Assembly: GCA_963728965.1 (NCBI GenBank)
Contig: CAVSMH010000006.1
Coordinates: forward strand, 1-64,000
Direction: 5' to 3'
From: DASQZT01 sp963728965
GTDB taxonomy: Bacteria; Acidobacteriota; Terriglobia; Bryobacterales; Bryobacteraceae
DNA length: 64,000 nt
Shown: one piece after another, positions 49,556 to 58,343 of the stretch
How the letters are laid out: each line of letters opens with the position of its first letter
Position numbering within the stretch: the stretch's first letter is position 1
Translations under genes and position numbers: made by a program
Notes under the pieces: model-generated
The model's database searches: none
What the model saw: the letters and a program-made list of their open reading frames with translations, nothing else
What the model was told of the DNA's origin: nothing

Positions 49556-49645
49556 ACCGGCGCGGACGGGTGCCCGCAGTTGTCGAACACCATCGCAGTG
49601 CCGCTCGGGCATGACGAAGTGCGCCCACCCGAGGGGAAGCCAGGT

Positions 49646-50932
49646 TCACCGGGTGCTCCAGTGCATCTGGGCGAACTTCAGGTATTGCTCCCAGTCATAG
49701 GCCGTGATGTCGTGCTTGCCCGCGCGGATGTGGTAGGCCTCGGTCTGCATGATGGGCTGGTGAATTTCGGGCATCCGGTCGGTGCCGAGTCCCTGTTTGC
49801 CGAACAGTTCGTAGACCGGCGCCGCATTCACGAGGCCCAGGAATTCGCCGTGCGGGTCGGCCCACTGATCGTCCTGGGCGCTCGCTACGTACACCGGCCG
49901 CGGCGCGATGAGCGCGATCAGCATGTGCGAATCCACCGGCAGCTCGTCTTCGCGGTCGTTGTACTTTTTAAAGTTCGCGCAGAACCAGTACGGAAAACTG
50001 GTGTTCAGGTTGCGCACCTGCTCGCCGAACTGGCGGCGGCTGATGGCCGCCCCGCCCTCGCCCGAATCGTTCGAAATCACCAGGGAGAAACGCGTATCCT
50101 GCGCTCCCGCCCACAGGGCGGTCTTGCCCAGACGCGAATGGCCGATCACGGCGACGCGCCTGGCGTCCACATCGTGGTCCTTTTCCAGGTAATCCATGGC
50201 GCGGCTGAGGCCCCAGGCCCATGCCCCGATGGAGCCCCAATCGTCGGGCGCGGGTTCGGTCTGGCCCGGTTTGGCGAACAGCGGCCGAATGCCGTACTGG
50301 CGGCCGCCGTCGAAATCGGGCTCGATATCGCCATAGTAGATGGTGACCAAACCGTAGCCGTGTTCGAGAATCTTCTCCACCTGCCAGCGGCCGGCGGCGG
50401 CGCCCCGCGATTGCTCGCCGGCGGGCCGTTTGACCATCTGCCTGGTGGCCGGATCGCGCACCCACTCGTCGGCCAGGCGGATTCCGGGATCGGCCATGAC
50501 GCCCTGGTTGCCCGTGAATCCCAGCCCCAGAAACACCGGCACGGCCTTCGTCGCGGCGGCCGGCAGGTACATGAGAATGTTCATGCGGGGCCCGTCGGCC
50601 TTGTCCGTGAAGAAGACGGTGACCTGTTTGCGCATGGCCTTGCCGCCCAGGGCCGTATGGTCGATGGAAAAGAGTTCGTAATTCAGTTTCGGTGTTTTCG
50701 AAGGGCTGCGGCCGAAGACCTCACTGCGATACAGTTCGAGGATCTCCGGGCGCCGCTTATTCGACCAGTCTTTGGCGGTGCGGACCTTCTGGCCGTTCTT
50801 CAGTGTGAGTACGTCCGGAAGGGTATAATTCGGAACCTTGCTCTCGTCGTAGTTGGCCCCGGCGGGCTGCCCCGCGGCTTCCAGGCAGGCGAACAGCGCC
50901 ACAGGAACGATCCAAACGATTTTGCGAGTCAT
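49646..50932 (-). CDS. CE15-like glucuronoyl esterase (secreted)
   Basis: This is a 428-residue secreted esterase. The start at 50932 gives the signal IVWIVPVALFACLEAAGQ; a longer frame upstream is poor. It has VAVIGHSRLGKTALWAGAQ (the G-x-S-x-G-K nucleophile motif of CE15), an RPEILELYRSEVFGR region and YDWEQYLKFAQMHW at the end. CE15 enzymes cut the ester between lignin and glucuronoxylan. With the neighbouring hydrolases this suggests degradation of plant matter. Substrate choice is inferred from the family. Confidence 0.85.
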   Translation of the reverse strand: MTRKIVWIVPVALFACLEAAGQPAGANYDESKVPNYTLPDVLTLKNGQKVRTAKDWSNKRRPEILELYRSEVFGRSPSKTPKLNYELFSIDHTALGGKAMRKQVTVFFTDKADGPRMNILMYLPAAATKAVPVFLGLGFTGNQGVMADPGIRLADEWVRDPATRQMVKRPAGEQSRGAAAGRWQVEKILEHGYGLVTIYYGDIEPDFDGGRQYGIRPLFAKPGQTEPAPDDWGSIGAWAWGLSRAMDYLEKDHDVDARRVAVIGHSRLGKTALWAGAQDTRFSLVISNDSGEGGAAISRRQFGEQVRNLNTSFPYWFCANFKKYNDREDELPVDSHMLIALIAPRPVYVASAQDDQWADPHGEFLGLVNAAPVYELFGKQGLGTDRMPEIHQPIMQTEAYHIRAGKHDITAYDWEQYLKFAQMHWSTR

Positions 50933-51062
50933 GCGGTGTTTCCGGTTCCATTGTAATCCCCGCCAAGCCGCAGAGGGCTTTTGGCCAGGCAGCGTGTCTG
51001 CGGCATCGCGCGAGGCGGGAAGGAGCTGGAATCGGGCGGGACAGGCTTTCGGAACGCGCGGC

Positions 51063-51419
51063 TTAGCGGCGTCCGCGACCCTTGACTTTGGCCTTGGTGT
51101 CGGCCTTGATTTCGGGCTTCGCCGCTTCCGTGGCGTCGGTTTCCTGCACGGCGGGTTCGGACTCCGGGTCGGCTTCCGCCGCCACGGGGGTTCCATCGGG
51201 GCTGACCTTCTTCAGCACTTCGTTGAAGAGCGCCTGCTTGCGGAGATCGACCTTGGGTGGGGGCGCCTGTTCGTGGCGGAAGTCGTGATCGCTGTGACAG
51301 GTGCGGCAGCGGACTTTGGCAGGCTCTCCGTTGAGTACGGATACGATGGCGTGATTCATGACACGCTTGCAGCGGACGCAAAAATCGTCGATGTCGTCGC
51401 CCAGGCGGGGTTCGCGCAT
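51063..51419 (-). CDS. small Cys-rich zinc-ribbon-like hypothetical protein
   Basis: This 118-residue protein has FCVRCKRVMNHAIVSV and KVRCRTCHSDHDFRHEQ, two CxxC pairs of a zinc ribbon, then an acidic and lysine-rich tail (VAAEADPESEPAVQE, then KAKVKGRGRR). It lies 8 bases after another small gene. I recall short proteins of this kind in acidobacteria. The function is unknown. The tail may be disordered. Confidence 0.7.
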   Translation of the reverse strand: MREPRLGDDIDDFCVRCKRVMNHAIVSVLNGEPAKVRCRTCHSDHDFRHEQAPPPKVDLRKQALFNEVLKKVSPDGTPVAAEADPESEPAVQETDATEAAKPEIKADTKAKVKGRGRR

Positions 51420-51427
51420 AAGGTCTC

Positions 51428-51787
51428 CTATTCGGTGGCCGCCTGCCCGGCGGCCTGCGGCTCAGGCTGTGGCGCGGAAGCGGGGTCTGCCGAGGGCTCG
51501 GTTTCGGCGTGGTGTTTGGATTCAGGCAGCACCCATTGCGCCGGCTCGAAACCTACGTACTTGCAGATCCGCAACTGGCCGTCATCGGCCTCGAGCAAAT
51601 CGCCCACCGCAAGCGCTTCGCCCGACTCGCGCAGTTGGCGCCAGGCATCATACTCGTGCAGCGCCTCCACCTGCCCGCGCTGCTCGTAGTCCCTGGGCTT
51701 CAGGGCGGCACAACCGGAAACGTGCGGAGCCCAGCGGAACTGTTGCCGTGGCGAATCCTTCATACGGTAGATTCGATAGAGCGGCAT
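51428..51787 (-). CDS. small conserved hypothetical protein, probable acidobacterial family
   Basis: This 119-residue protein has a folded first part (MPLYRIYRMKDSPRQQFRW, then EYDAWRQLRESGEALAVGDL) and then an acidic, alanine- and proline-rich tail. It ends 8 bases before the zinc-ribbon gene and starts 4 bases after the patatin stop. All three genes lie in one minus-strand group. No function can be assigned. Confidence 0.7.
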   Translation of the reverse strand: MPLYRIYRMKDSPRQQFRWAPHVSGCAALKPRDYEQRGQVEALHEYDAWRQLRESGEALAVGDLLEADDGQLRICKYVGFEPAQWVLPESKHHAETEPSADPASAPQPEPQAAGQAATE

Positions 51788-51791
51788 AGCC

Positions 51792-52544
51792 CTACATTGT
51801 AATCGAAGTAACCGCCCGAGTCCCGTCGCGCTCGCCCAGTTCGATCCAGCGCCGGATGTTGCCCTCCGACCAGGCGAGCGCCTGGCGCAGCGATCCGAGC
51901 CGTACCGAAGGCTCGAGGCAAATCACGCGGAGCGCCGGGCTGGGCCGCCGCAGCCACAGCACGCGGCGGGCGATACGAAACGGCAGGGTCGAAAGCACGT
52001 TCAGGGCGACCGCGCAGGTGGCGCCCATCTGTTCGGCGGCCCACAACGGCAATCCGCCGAGCAGCCCTCCATCCACATAGCTCCGGCCATCGATGCGCAC
52101 CGGCGGAAAACCGAAGGGGATGGTGCAGGACGCGGCCAGGTGACGCCAGGTGATTTCGTCCTGACGAACCAGTTTCGACCGCAGCGCGGGCACCTCCACC
52201 ACGGTGAGCCCGAAGGGTATCCGCGGATGGAAGCGGTCGAACAGATCGTGGGCGCATTCATAGAGCGCCGCGGGACGCAGCACGCCGGAACGGTGCAGTC
52301 CCAATTGAATGATGCGGCTGGTGCGGGGCTCCAGCCACAGCTGTTCCAACTCCTCGGGGGTGCAACCGGAGGCGATGGCCCAGCCGTTCCACGACCCGGC
52401 CGAAGCGCCGGCGATCAGGTCGGGGTGGAAATGCGTGCGCAGGGCTTTCCAAACGCCGACCTCCCAGGCGGCCCACAGGCCGCCGGCGGAGAGAACCAGT
52501 GCGGCAGGCACTTCTTCATGGTAGCGGGATCGATAATGAAGCAT
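51792..52544 (-). CDS. patatin-like phospholipase
   Basis: This is a 250-residue patatin-fold lipid acyl hydrolase with a Ser-Asp dyad. ALVLSAGGLWAAWEVGVWKAL has the glycine-rich oxyanion segment. LIAGASAGSWNGWAIASG holds the nucleophilic Ser in G-x-S-x-G. SYVDGGLLGGLPLWAA has the Asp. It may remodel membrane lipids or act on host or prey lipids. It starts two bases inside the opposite-strand gene at 52543. The C-terminus ends with a short amphipathic helix. No signal peptide is visible, so it is probably cytosolic. Confidence 0.88.
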   Translation of the reverse strand: MLHYRSRYHEEVPAALVLSAGGLWAAWEVGVWKALRTHFHPDLIAGASAGSWNGWAIASGCTPEELEQLWLEPRTSRIIQLGLHRSGVLRPAALYECAHDLFDRFHPRIPFGLTVVEVPALRSKLVRQDEITWRHLAASCTIPFGFPPVRIDGRSYVDGGLLGGLPLWAAEQMGATCAVALNVLSTLPFRIARRVLWLRRPSPALRVICLEPSVRLGSLRQALAWSEGNIRRWIELGERDGTRAVTSITM

Positions 52545-53079
52545 GTGCTTCGATCCGCACGCCTATGGCGAAGAAGTCTCCGCGCTCCTGGCGCTTGATG
52601 GCAACGGCGAACGGCTGATGCCGCTGGCCCTGGGACGCTGTAGTTCCGATCGCGCACGGGAGGTGCTGAAACAGGCATCGGCGGCGCGGCTGTTTCCGGC
52701 GGGGCGCGCGCCCGAAGCGGCGCTCAGCGGGCTCTACCTCTATTTTTCGTGCCTGGATGAAGCGCACGCGCTGGCGCAGGACATCGCGAGCGCGGAAGGC
52801 AGCTTCTGGCACGGCATCATGCATCGGCAGGAGCCGGATGCGGGCAATGCCGGCTACTGGTTCGGGCGCGTCGGGGAGCATCCGATTTTTCCGGCGCTGC
52901 GCGACCGTGCGGCCGCCCTCGGGGTGGATTTCGGACCGCGGTGGAATCCGCTGGCGTTTATCGAGCTGTGCGAACGCGCACGGCAGGCGCCGGGCTCCGC
53001 CGGGGAGCGCCGGGCGCGGGAGGTGCAGCGTGCCGAGTGGCAACTGCTGTTCGACTACTGCGCGGCTAAGAAGGCCTGA
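52543..53079 (+). CDS. conserved hypothetical protein
   Basis: This 178-residue protein has clear coding composition, with ALSGLYLYFSCLDEAHALAQ, EGSFWHGIMHRQEPDAGNAG and LGVDFGPRWNPLAFIELCE. The WHGIMHR and YWFGRVGEHPIF motifs look conserved. I recall this as a family without known function. It lies just upstream of the SecA-like gene on the same strand, with 21 bases between them, and may be co-transcribed. It has no membrane segment or signal. Confidence 0.75.
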   Translation: MCFDPHAYGEEVSALLALDGNGERLMPLALGRCSSDRAREVLKQASAARLFPAGRAPEAALSGLYLYFSCLDEAHALAQDIASAEGSFWHGIMHRQEPDAGNAGYWFGRVGEHPIFPALRDRAAALGVDFGPRWNPLAFIELCERARQAPGSAGERRAREVQRAEWQLLFDYCAAKKA

Positions 53080-53100
53080 GCGGGAGCGTCGTCAGGAGTA

Positions 53101-55191
53101 ATGAGGAAACTTCGCTGGCCGTTCGCGAAAAGGGCCGCAACGCCCGTGCCTGTCATGCGCGGGCAATTGGCGGGCCTTGACGATGGCGCGCTGCGGCTTC
53201 GGTTTCACGAGGCCCACGATGCGGCCGAGAGTATCGCCGTGGTCGTGGAGGCGGCGCGCCGTGCGATCGGGCTGGAGATGTTCGACGTCCAGGTTCGGGG
53301 GGCGCTGGCCATGGCCGCCGGCCGCATCGTGGAAATGCAGACGGGGGAAGGGAAGACGCTGGCATGTACACCGGCTGTCGCCTGGTACGCGCGCGCCGGC
53401 AGGGGCGTCCACGTGATGACCGTCAACGACTACCTGGCGCGACGCGACGCGGCGTGGATGGGCGGCATCTACCGCCTGCTGGGGTTTTCGGTGGGATGTA
53501 TCCAGCAGGGCATGGGGCCGGCGGAACGGCGGCGGGCGTACGAGTGCGATATCACGTACGCCACGGCCAACGAGGTGGGATTCGATTACCTGCGCGACCA
53601 GATCGCGCTGCGGCCCGAAGAGCAGGTGCACCGTCCCTTTCACGCGGCGGTGATCGACGAGGCCGACTCGATTCTCATCGATGAGGCGCGCATTCCGCTG
53701 ATCCTGGCCGGCGGCGAGGTGGACGAAGAGGTGCTGGCGCGGCGCGTGGACCCGATCGTGCGGCGATTCGCGCGCGGCGTTCACTTCACGCTGGACGAGT
53801 ACGGGCGCAATATCGCGCTGGCGGAGGAGGGCGCGCAACGGGTGGAGGGGGCGATGGGCGGCGGCAATCTCTACGCCGAGCGAAACCTGCCGCTGTACAC
53901 CGCAGTGCACAACGCCATCCACGCCCATTTTCTGCTGCGTCGCGATGTGGACTACGTGGTGAAGGGCGAAGCGATCGAATCGGTGGACCAGTTCAAGGGG
54001 AGGATCGCGCAGGACCGGCGCTGGCCGGCGGGGCTGCACACGGCCATCGAGGCCAAGGAAGGCGTGCCGTTCCGGCGGCAGGGGCGGGTGCTCGGCTCGA
54101 TGACCCTGCAAAACCTGGTGGCGTTGTACCCGGAGGTTTGCGGCATGACCGGCACGGCGGCCACCCAGGCCGAGGAGTTCCGCACGTGCTACGGGATGGA
54201 GGTCGAAGTGATCCCGACCCATCGGCCGGTGATCCGCGCCGATGAGCCGGACCTGGTGTTCGCGACCCGGCAGGAAAAGGAGCAGGCCGTGGTGGAAGAG
54301 ATCCGGCGCGTGCATGCGGCGGGACAGCCCGTCCTGGTGGGCACGGCGAGCGTGGCGGAATCGGAGCGGCTCAGCGTGGCGTTGGGCGAGGTCCCGCATT
54401 TCGTGCTGAATGCCCGGAATGAAGAGGAGGAGGCCGCCATCGTTTCGCGCGCCGGCGAGCCTGGCGCGGTCACGGTTTCCACCAACATGGCGGGGCGCGG
54501 CGTGGACATCCGGCTGGGCGAGGGAGTGGCGGAACTCGGCGGGCTCTACGTGATCGGCATGAACCGGCACGAAAGCCGGCGCATCGATCATCAACTGCGC
54601 GGCCGCTCGGGGAGGCAGGGCGACCCCGGACGGTCGCGATTTTTCATTTCGCGTGAGGACGACCTGATGGTCCAACACGGGATCGAGAATGTGAAACTTC
54701 ATCACGATGCCGAGAGCATCCAGCGCCTGGTGGAAGGGCAGAATCTCGAGATCCGGCGGTTCCTGTCCAAATACGAGTCGGTGATCGAGGGGCAGCGCCA
54801 ACACATACAGGAACGGCGTCAGGCGATCCTCACGGGGGACCTGCCGGAACTGGAGCGCCTGGTATCACTGACCACGATCGACGATTTGTGGTCGGACCAT
54901 TTGGCCGGGGTGGCGGAATTACGCGCGGGCGTGCACTGGTTCTCGTACGGCGGCCGCGATCCGCTGCACGAATATCTCACGCGCGTGGACACGATGTATC
55001 GCGAGTTGGAGCAGCGGCTCGACGCGGAGATTGCGGGGCGGCTGGAGGAGGCGCAATCGAAAGGGCTGGACCCGGCCCAGCGCGGCGCCACGTGGACGTA
55101 CCTGACCACCGATCGGCCGTTCGGGGATTGGACCGAGCGCGTCTTGCGGGGCATCCTGCGCAAGACGCGGAAACGCGAATTGTGGGGCTGA
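53101..55191 (+). CDS. short SecA-like translocase ATPase lacking the C-terminal zinc domain
   Basis: This is a 696-residue SecA-type motor. The DEAD motor domain has RIVEMQTGEGKTLACTPAV (Walker A about 80-87) and VIDEADSILIDEARIPLIL (Walker B). The pre-protein cross-linking part is present, and the second motor has STNMAGRGVDIRLGEGVAE, HESRRIDHQLRGRSGRQGD. A scaffold part follows (SLTTIDDLWSDHLAGVAELR). A normal SecA is 830-900 residues and ends in a Cys-rich zinc motif that binds SecB; this one ends earlier without it. It looks like an accessory SecA, not the housekeeping one. No partner SecY is near it. Confidence 0.85.
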   Translation: MRKLRWPFAKRAATPVPVMRGQLAGLDDGALRLRFHEAHDAAESIAVVVEAARRAIGLEMFDVQVRGALAMAAGRIVEMQTGEGKTLACTPAVAWYARAGRGVHVMTVNDYLARRDAAWMGGIYRLLGFSVGCIQQGMGPAERRRAYECDITYATANEVGFDYLRDQIALRPEEQVHRPFHAAVIDEADSILIDEARIPLILAGGEVDEEVLARRVDPIVRRFARGVHFTLDEYGRNIALAEEGAQRVEGAMGGGNLYAERNLPLYTAVHNAIHAHFLLRRDVDYVVKGEAIESVDQFKGRIAQDRRWPAGLHTAIEAKEGVPFRRQGRVLGSMTLQNLVALYPEVCGMTGTAATQAEEFRTCYGMEVEVIPTHRPVIRADEPDLVFATRQEKEQAVVEEIRRVHAAGQPVLVGTASVAESERLSVALGEVPHFVLNARNEEEEAAIVSRAGEPGAVTVSTNMAGRGVDIRLGEGVAELGGLYVIGMNRHESRRIDHQLRGRSGRQGDPGRSRFFISREDDLMVQHGIENVKLHHDAESIQRLVEGQNLEIRRFLSKYESVIEGQRQHIQERRQAILTGDLPELERLVSLTTIDDLWSDHLAGVAELRAGVHWFSYGGRDPLHEYLTRVDTMYRELEQRLDAEIAGRLEEAQSKGLDPAQRGATWTYLTTDRPFGDWTERVLRGILRKTRKRELWG

Positions 55192-55209
55192 GGCCGCTGG
55201 GTGGCGGGC

Positions 55210-57045
55210 TCAGTCGGCGGAGAAGACGCGATAGGTGCCGCGTGTCAGCTTGAGATCGAAGACCGTTGCCGCCGGGGGACGGGGGGGCCCGCCGCGGCCG
55301 GCGCCGGGGCCGCGGCCCATGGCTGCCTGCGGTTGGCCGGTCAGTTCCACGCCGGTCACGAGGTCGTGCAGCCGGGTGATGCGCGGATCGGTGATGATGC
55401 GCGCCTCGACCGGATTTTCCTGGAACGACTCGACGATGAACTTGTCATTATCGTAGACGAACAGGCTGACCATGCCAGGCGCATCCAGCCGCACGTACAG
55501 GTCGCGCGCCACCACGTTGCGGATCGCGGCGAGCGCGCTCTGCGGATAGAAGTAGAGGTCGCCCTCGCCCTGGGGGATCGTCAGCACATAGAACAGGCCC
55601 TTGGAGTACTTCGCGGAGAGCAGCACGGGAGTGCCGGAGGTGCGGTTCAGGGAAGTGAAGGCGCTCACCACTTCCCAGGAATCGTTGGTCGCATAGCGGA
55701 TCCTGGGAAGCAGGATCGGGTTTTCGAGCGCGGCGGCGCGGCTGCCGCGGCCGCCGGCAAATTCGCGGACCGACACCGTCTGGCCGGTGGATTCCAGCTC
55801 GACGATGTCCTCGATTCCTTTACCCTGGAGCGCTTTCAGCAGGCCGGAAGTGATGATGACATTCTTGCCATCGGTGAGCTGCTTGCGGATCTTGCCGACG
55901 ATTTCAGGGTCGAAGCGGGCCTGTTCGGTCAGCAGCACGGTTTTAGCTTCAGTTGGGAACTCCGGGACGATATCCATGGGTATTCCGATCATGCCCAGGT
56001 AGCTGGGGAGATGGTCCTCGCCAAAGGAGTGGAACGGCTTGTAGGTCTTCACACCGATGGGCTTGCCGAGCTTGCCCAGAAAGCCGTCGACCTGCGAGAA
56101 GACTTCGCCGGCGATCTTGGCGGTGCGCGAATCGGGCACGGTGGTGCCGTCGGCCTGACGCGTGGGCGAATAGATGGCGCCAATATTGAAGATGGTGATC
56201 TCGGGCGCCTTGGCAAACAGGGTGAGCCAGAGTTGCTCTTCGAGACGGTTCGGCAGGTTCATACCGCCCTGATCGACCCATCCGCCGCCGTTGCCTCCGG
56301 GTTTGAGATTTTCGAAGTAGCGCACGATGGAATAGCCGTGATATTGCTGCAAGTGCTGGTTGCCGCTGGGGTCGCGGGTCTCGGTGCCGGTGTAGATTTT
56401 GTCGAAGAGTTTGGGCTCGGTCTCGAGGTTGAAGCCCAGGTACTGAAAATGGTCGTACCAGTTCGGATATTTAATGATGACCTTGACCTTGGGATTGACC
56501 GCTTTGGCCGGCCCCAGCACCAGGTTTCGGGCGGCCTCATCCATCTGCGCCAGGCGGAACTCGGTCCAGGAGCGGTTGCCCTTGGCGGCGATCTCGGTGT
56601 CGGCCTTGCAGTCGGTGAAGAAGAAGTCGTCCAGAATGAACTCGTCGAAATTCCTGGCGGTGAACTCGACAATTTCCTTTACTTTTTTGCGGTGCTCGGG
56701 GTTGGCGTAGCAGTAGGTTTCGAACTGGTTCTGCTCGCTCACGGTGGCGGTGATGCCGCCGGAAACTTTCAGTCCCTTTGCGAGGAAGAACTTCTTGGCC
56801 TGATCGAGCGTGGCTTGATCGACGACAATGGTGTCGCGCGAGGTCTCCAGGTAGATCTTGTCCACCTTCATGTGTTTGGAGACGGCCTCCCAATGGCTTT
56901 CGAGCCAGGCGCGGTCGTTCATCTGGCGGGTTTCATAGACCCGGCTGTAGAGGGCGACATCGAAATTGCGATAGTTGTTGCCGCCGGCCATAGCAAGTAG
57001 GGCAAAGGAGAAGATCGAGAGCAGGGTGCGAACGGCGTGTCTCAT
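55210..57045 (-). CDS. secreted protein with a TIM-barrel-like (glycosidase-type) N-terminus
   Basis: This is a 611-residue secreted protein with the start at 57045 giving the signal VRTLLSIFSFALLAMAGG. The first two thirds resemble a (beta/alpha)8 fold with VDKIYLETSRD, ISGGITATV-like strands, FDEFILDDFFFTDC and VKVIIKYPNWYDHFQYLG. The rest has strands and a glycine-rich linker (AAMGRGPGAGRGGPPRPPA). The DDFFF motif and Glu/Asp positions suggest a hydrolase active site, but I cannot name a glycoside hydrolase family. It is convergent with the SecA-like gene. It may act on plant polysaccharides with its hydrolase neighbours. Confidence 0.7.
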   Translation of the reverse strand: MRHAVRTLLSIFSFALLAMAGGNNYRNFDVALYSRVYETRQMNDRAWLESHWEAVSKHMKVDKIYLETSRDTIVVDQATLDQAKKFFLAKGLKVSGGITATVSEQNQFETYCYANPEHRKKVKEIVEFTARNFDEFILDDFFFTDCKADTEIAAKGNRSWTEFRLAQMDEAARNLVLGPAKAVNPKVKVIIKYPNWYDHFQYLGFNLETEPKLFDKIYTGTETRDPSGNQHLQQYHGYSIVRYFENLKPGGNGGGWVDQGGMNLPNRLEEQLWLTLFAKAPEITIFNIGAIYSPTRQADGTTVPDSRTAKIAGEVFSQVDGFLGKLGKPIGVKTYKPFHSFGEDHLPSYLGMIGIPMDIVPEFPTEAKTVLLTEQARFDPEIVGKIRKQLTDGKNVIITSGLLKALQGKGIEDIVELESTGQTVSVREFAGGRGSRAAALENPILLPRIRYATNDSWEVVSAFTSLNRTSGTPVLLSAKYSKGLFYVLTIPQGEGDLYFYPQSALAAIRNVVARDLYVRLDAPGMVSLFVYDNDKFIVESFQENPVEARIITDPRITRLHDLVTGVELTGQPQAAMGRGPGAGRGGPPRPPAATVFDLKLTRGTYRVFSAD

Positions 57046-57163
57046 CGGGGCTAACCTCGGAGGTAGCATAACTCCTGGCGCGGCGGCCGGCGCGCCACGG
57101 CGCAAACCCACACGGAGGCTTCAGTTCTGATACGCTTCGTTCAAGAGTGCAACGGAATTTGCC

Positions 57164-58339
57164 ATGAAGAACCGATTTCGCAACGCGACCGTGATTGCGG
57201 GGCCGCTGGTGCTCACGCTGGCGGCGATGGCGCAGGAGCCGCGCCTGACGCCGCGGGTCAACCAGCAGCACCCTACGCTGGCCATTGGCTCGCCGGCGCC
57301 CGATTTCGCACTGCCCGGCATCGATGACAAAATCCACAAACTGAGCGACTACCCGGATCCCATCCTGGTAGTGATGTTCATCTGCAACCACTGTCCGACC
57401 TCCCAACTGTACGAGGGCCGGATGAAGAAACTGGTGGAGGACTATCACGGCAAAGGCGTGGGGTTTGTGGCCATCAATCCGAACGATCCCAAGGCGGTCA
57501 ATCTCTCGGAGTTGGGGTACACCGACGTAAGCGACAGCCTGGCCGAGATGAAGATCCGCGCCCAATACCGGCACTTCAATTTCCCGTACCTGTACGATGG
57601 CGAGACGCAGGAGGTTTCGCGGGCATACGGAGCGCAGGCAACGCCGCACATCTTCATCTTCGACAAGGCGCGGAAGCTGCAATATGAAGGGCGGATCGAT
57701 AACGCGCAGCGCGAATCGCTGGTGAAGGTCCAGGATGCGCGCCTGGCGCTGGATGCGATGCTGGCAGGCAAAGCCGTGGCGGTGCAGCACACGCCGGCCT
57801 TCGGCTGCTCGACGAAATGGAAGTCGAAGATAGCCACCGGCGAAGCCGAGATGAAGCGCATCGAAGCCGAGCCCGTCAAGGTGGAAATGGTGACGGCCGA
57901 GGGCCTGAAGAAATTGCGGACCAATCCGACAGGCAAGGTTCTGCTGATCAACTTCTGGGCAACTTGGTGCGGGCCGTGCGTCAGCGAAATGCCGGCGCTC
58001 GAAGAGACGTTTCGGATGTTCCGGCTGCGGGACTTCGACCTGGTGACCATCTCGACCAATTACCCGGATGAAAAGGCGGGCGTGCTGAAGATTCTGATGC
58101 AGCAGCATGCCTCGAGCCGCAACCTGCAATTCGGTTCGGATGATACGTACGCCATGCAGGCTGCGTTTGACGCCAATTGGGATGGGGGCGTTCCGTTTAC
58201 GATGGTGATCGCTCCGGGCGGCAAGGTGTTGTACCAGGAGCAGGGTGAGGTGGATATCGTGGCACTGCGCCGGATCGTGCTGGCCAACCTCGAAAACGAA
58301 ACATACGTCGGCCATCCCGCATACTGGGCCACCCGGTGA
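57164..58339 (+). CDS. double redoxin protein with two thioredoxin-fold domains
   Basis: This is a 391-residue exported protein with a signal (VIAGPLVLTLAAMAQ). The first domain is AhpC/TSA-like, with PDFALPGIDDKIHKLSDYP and FICNHCPTSQLYEGR (CNHC). The second is TlpA/ResA-like, with VLLINFWATWCGPCVSEMPAL (WCGPC) and FTMVIAPGGKVLYQEQGEV. Two different active sites in one chain suggest a periplasmic thiol relay. The gene lies 118 bases from the secreted TIM-barrel gene on the other strand, and the next gene starts 5 bases after its stop. Confidence 0.87.
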   Translation: MKNRFRNATVIAGPLVLTLAAMAQEPRLTPRVNQQHPTLAIGSPAPDFALPGIDDKIHKLSDYPDPILVVMFICNHCPTSQLYEGRMKKLVEDYHGKGVGFVAINPNDPKAVNLSELGYTDVSDSLAEMKIRAQYRHFNFPYLYDGETQEVSRAYGAQATPHIFIFDKARKLQYEGRIDNAQRESLVKVQDARLALDAMLAGKAVAVQHTPAFGCSTKWKSKIATGEAEMKRIEAEPVKVEMVTAEGLKKLRTNPTGKVLLINFWATWCGPCVSEMPALEETFRMFRLRDFDLVTISTNYPDEKAGVLKILMQQHASSRNLQFGSDDTYAMQAAFDANWDGGVPFTMVIAPGGKVLYQEQGEVDIVALRRIVLANLENETYVGHPAYWATR

Positions 58340-58343
58340 ACCT

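Noticed and set aside
53092..54804. 570-codon open frame on the minus strand
   Set aside because: Exactly antisense to the SecA-like gene, whose motifs are clear. High GC gives long antisense frames.
55201..57000. 599-codon frame on the plus strand
   Set aside because: Antisense to the secreted TIM-barrel-like gene, which has a signal peptide and sensible composition.
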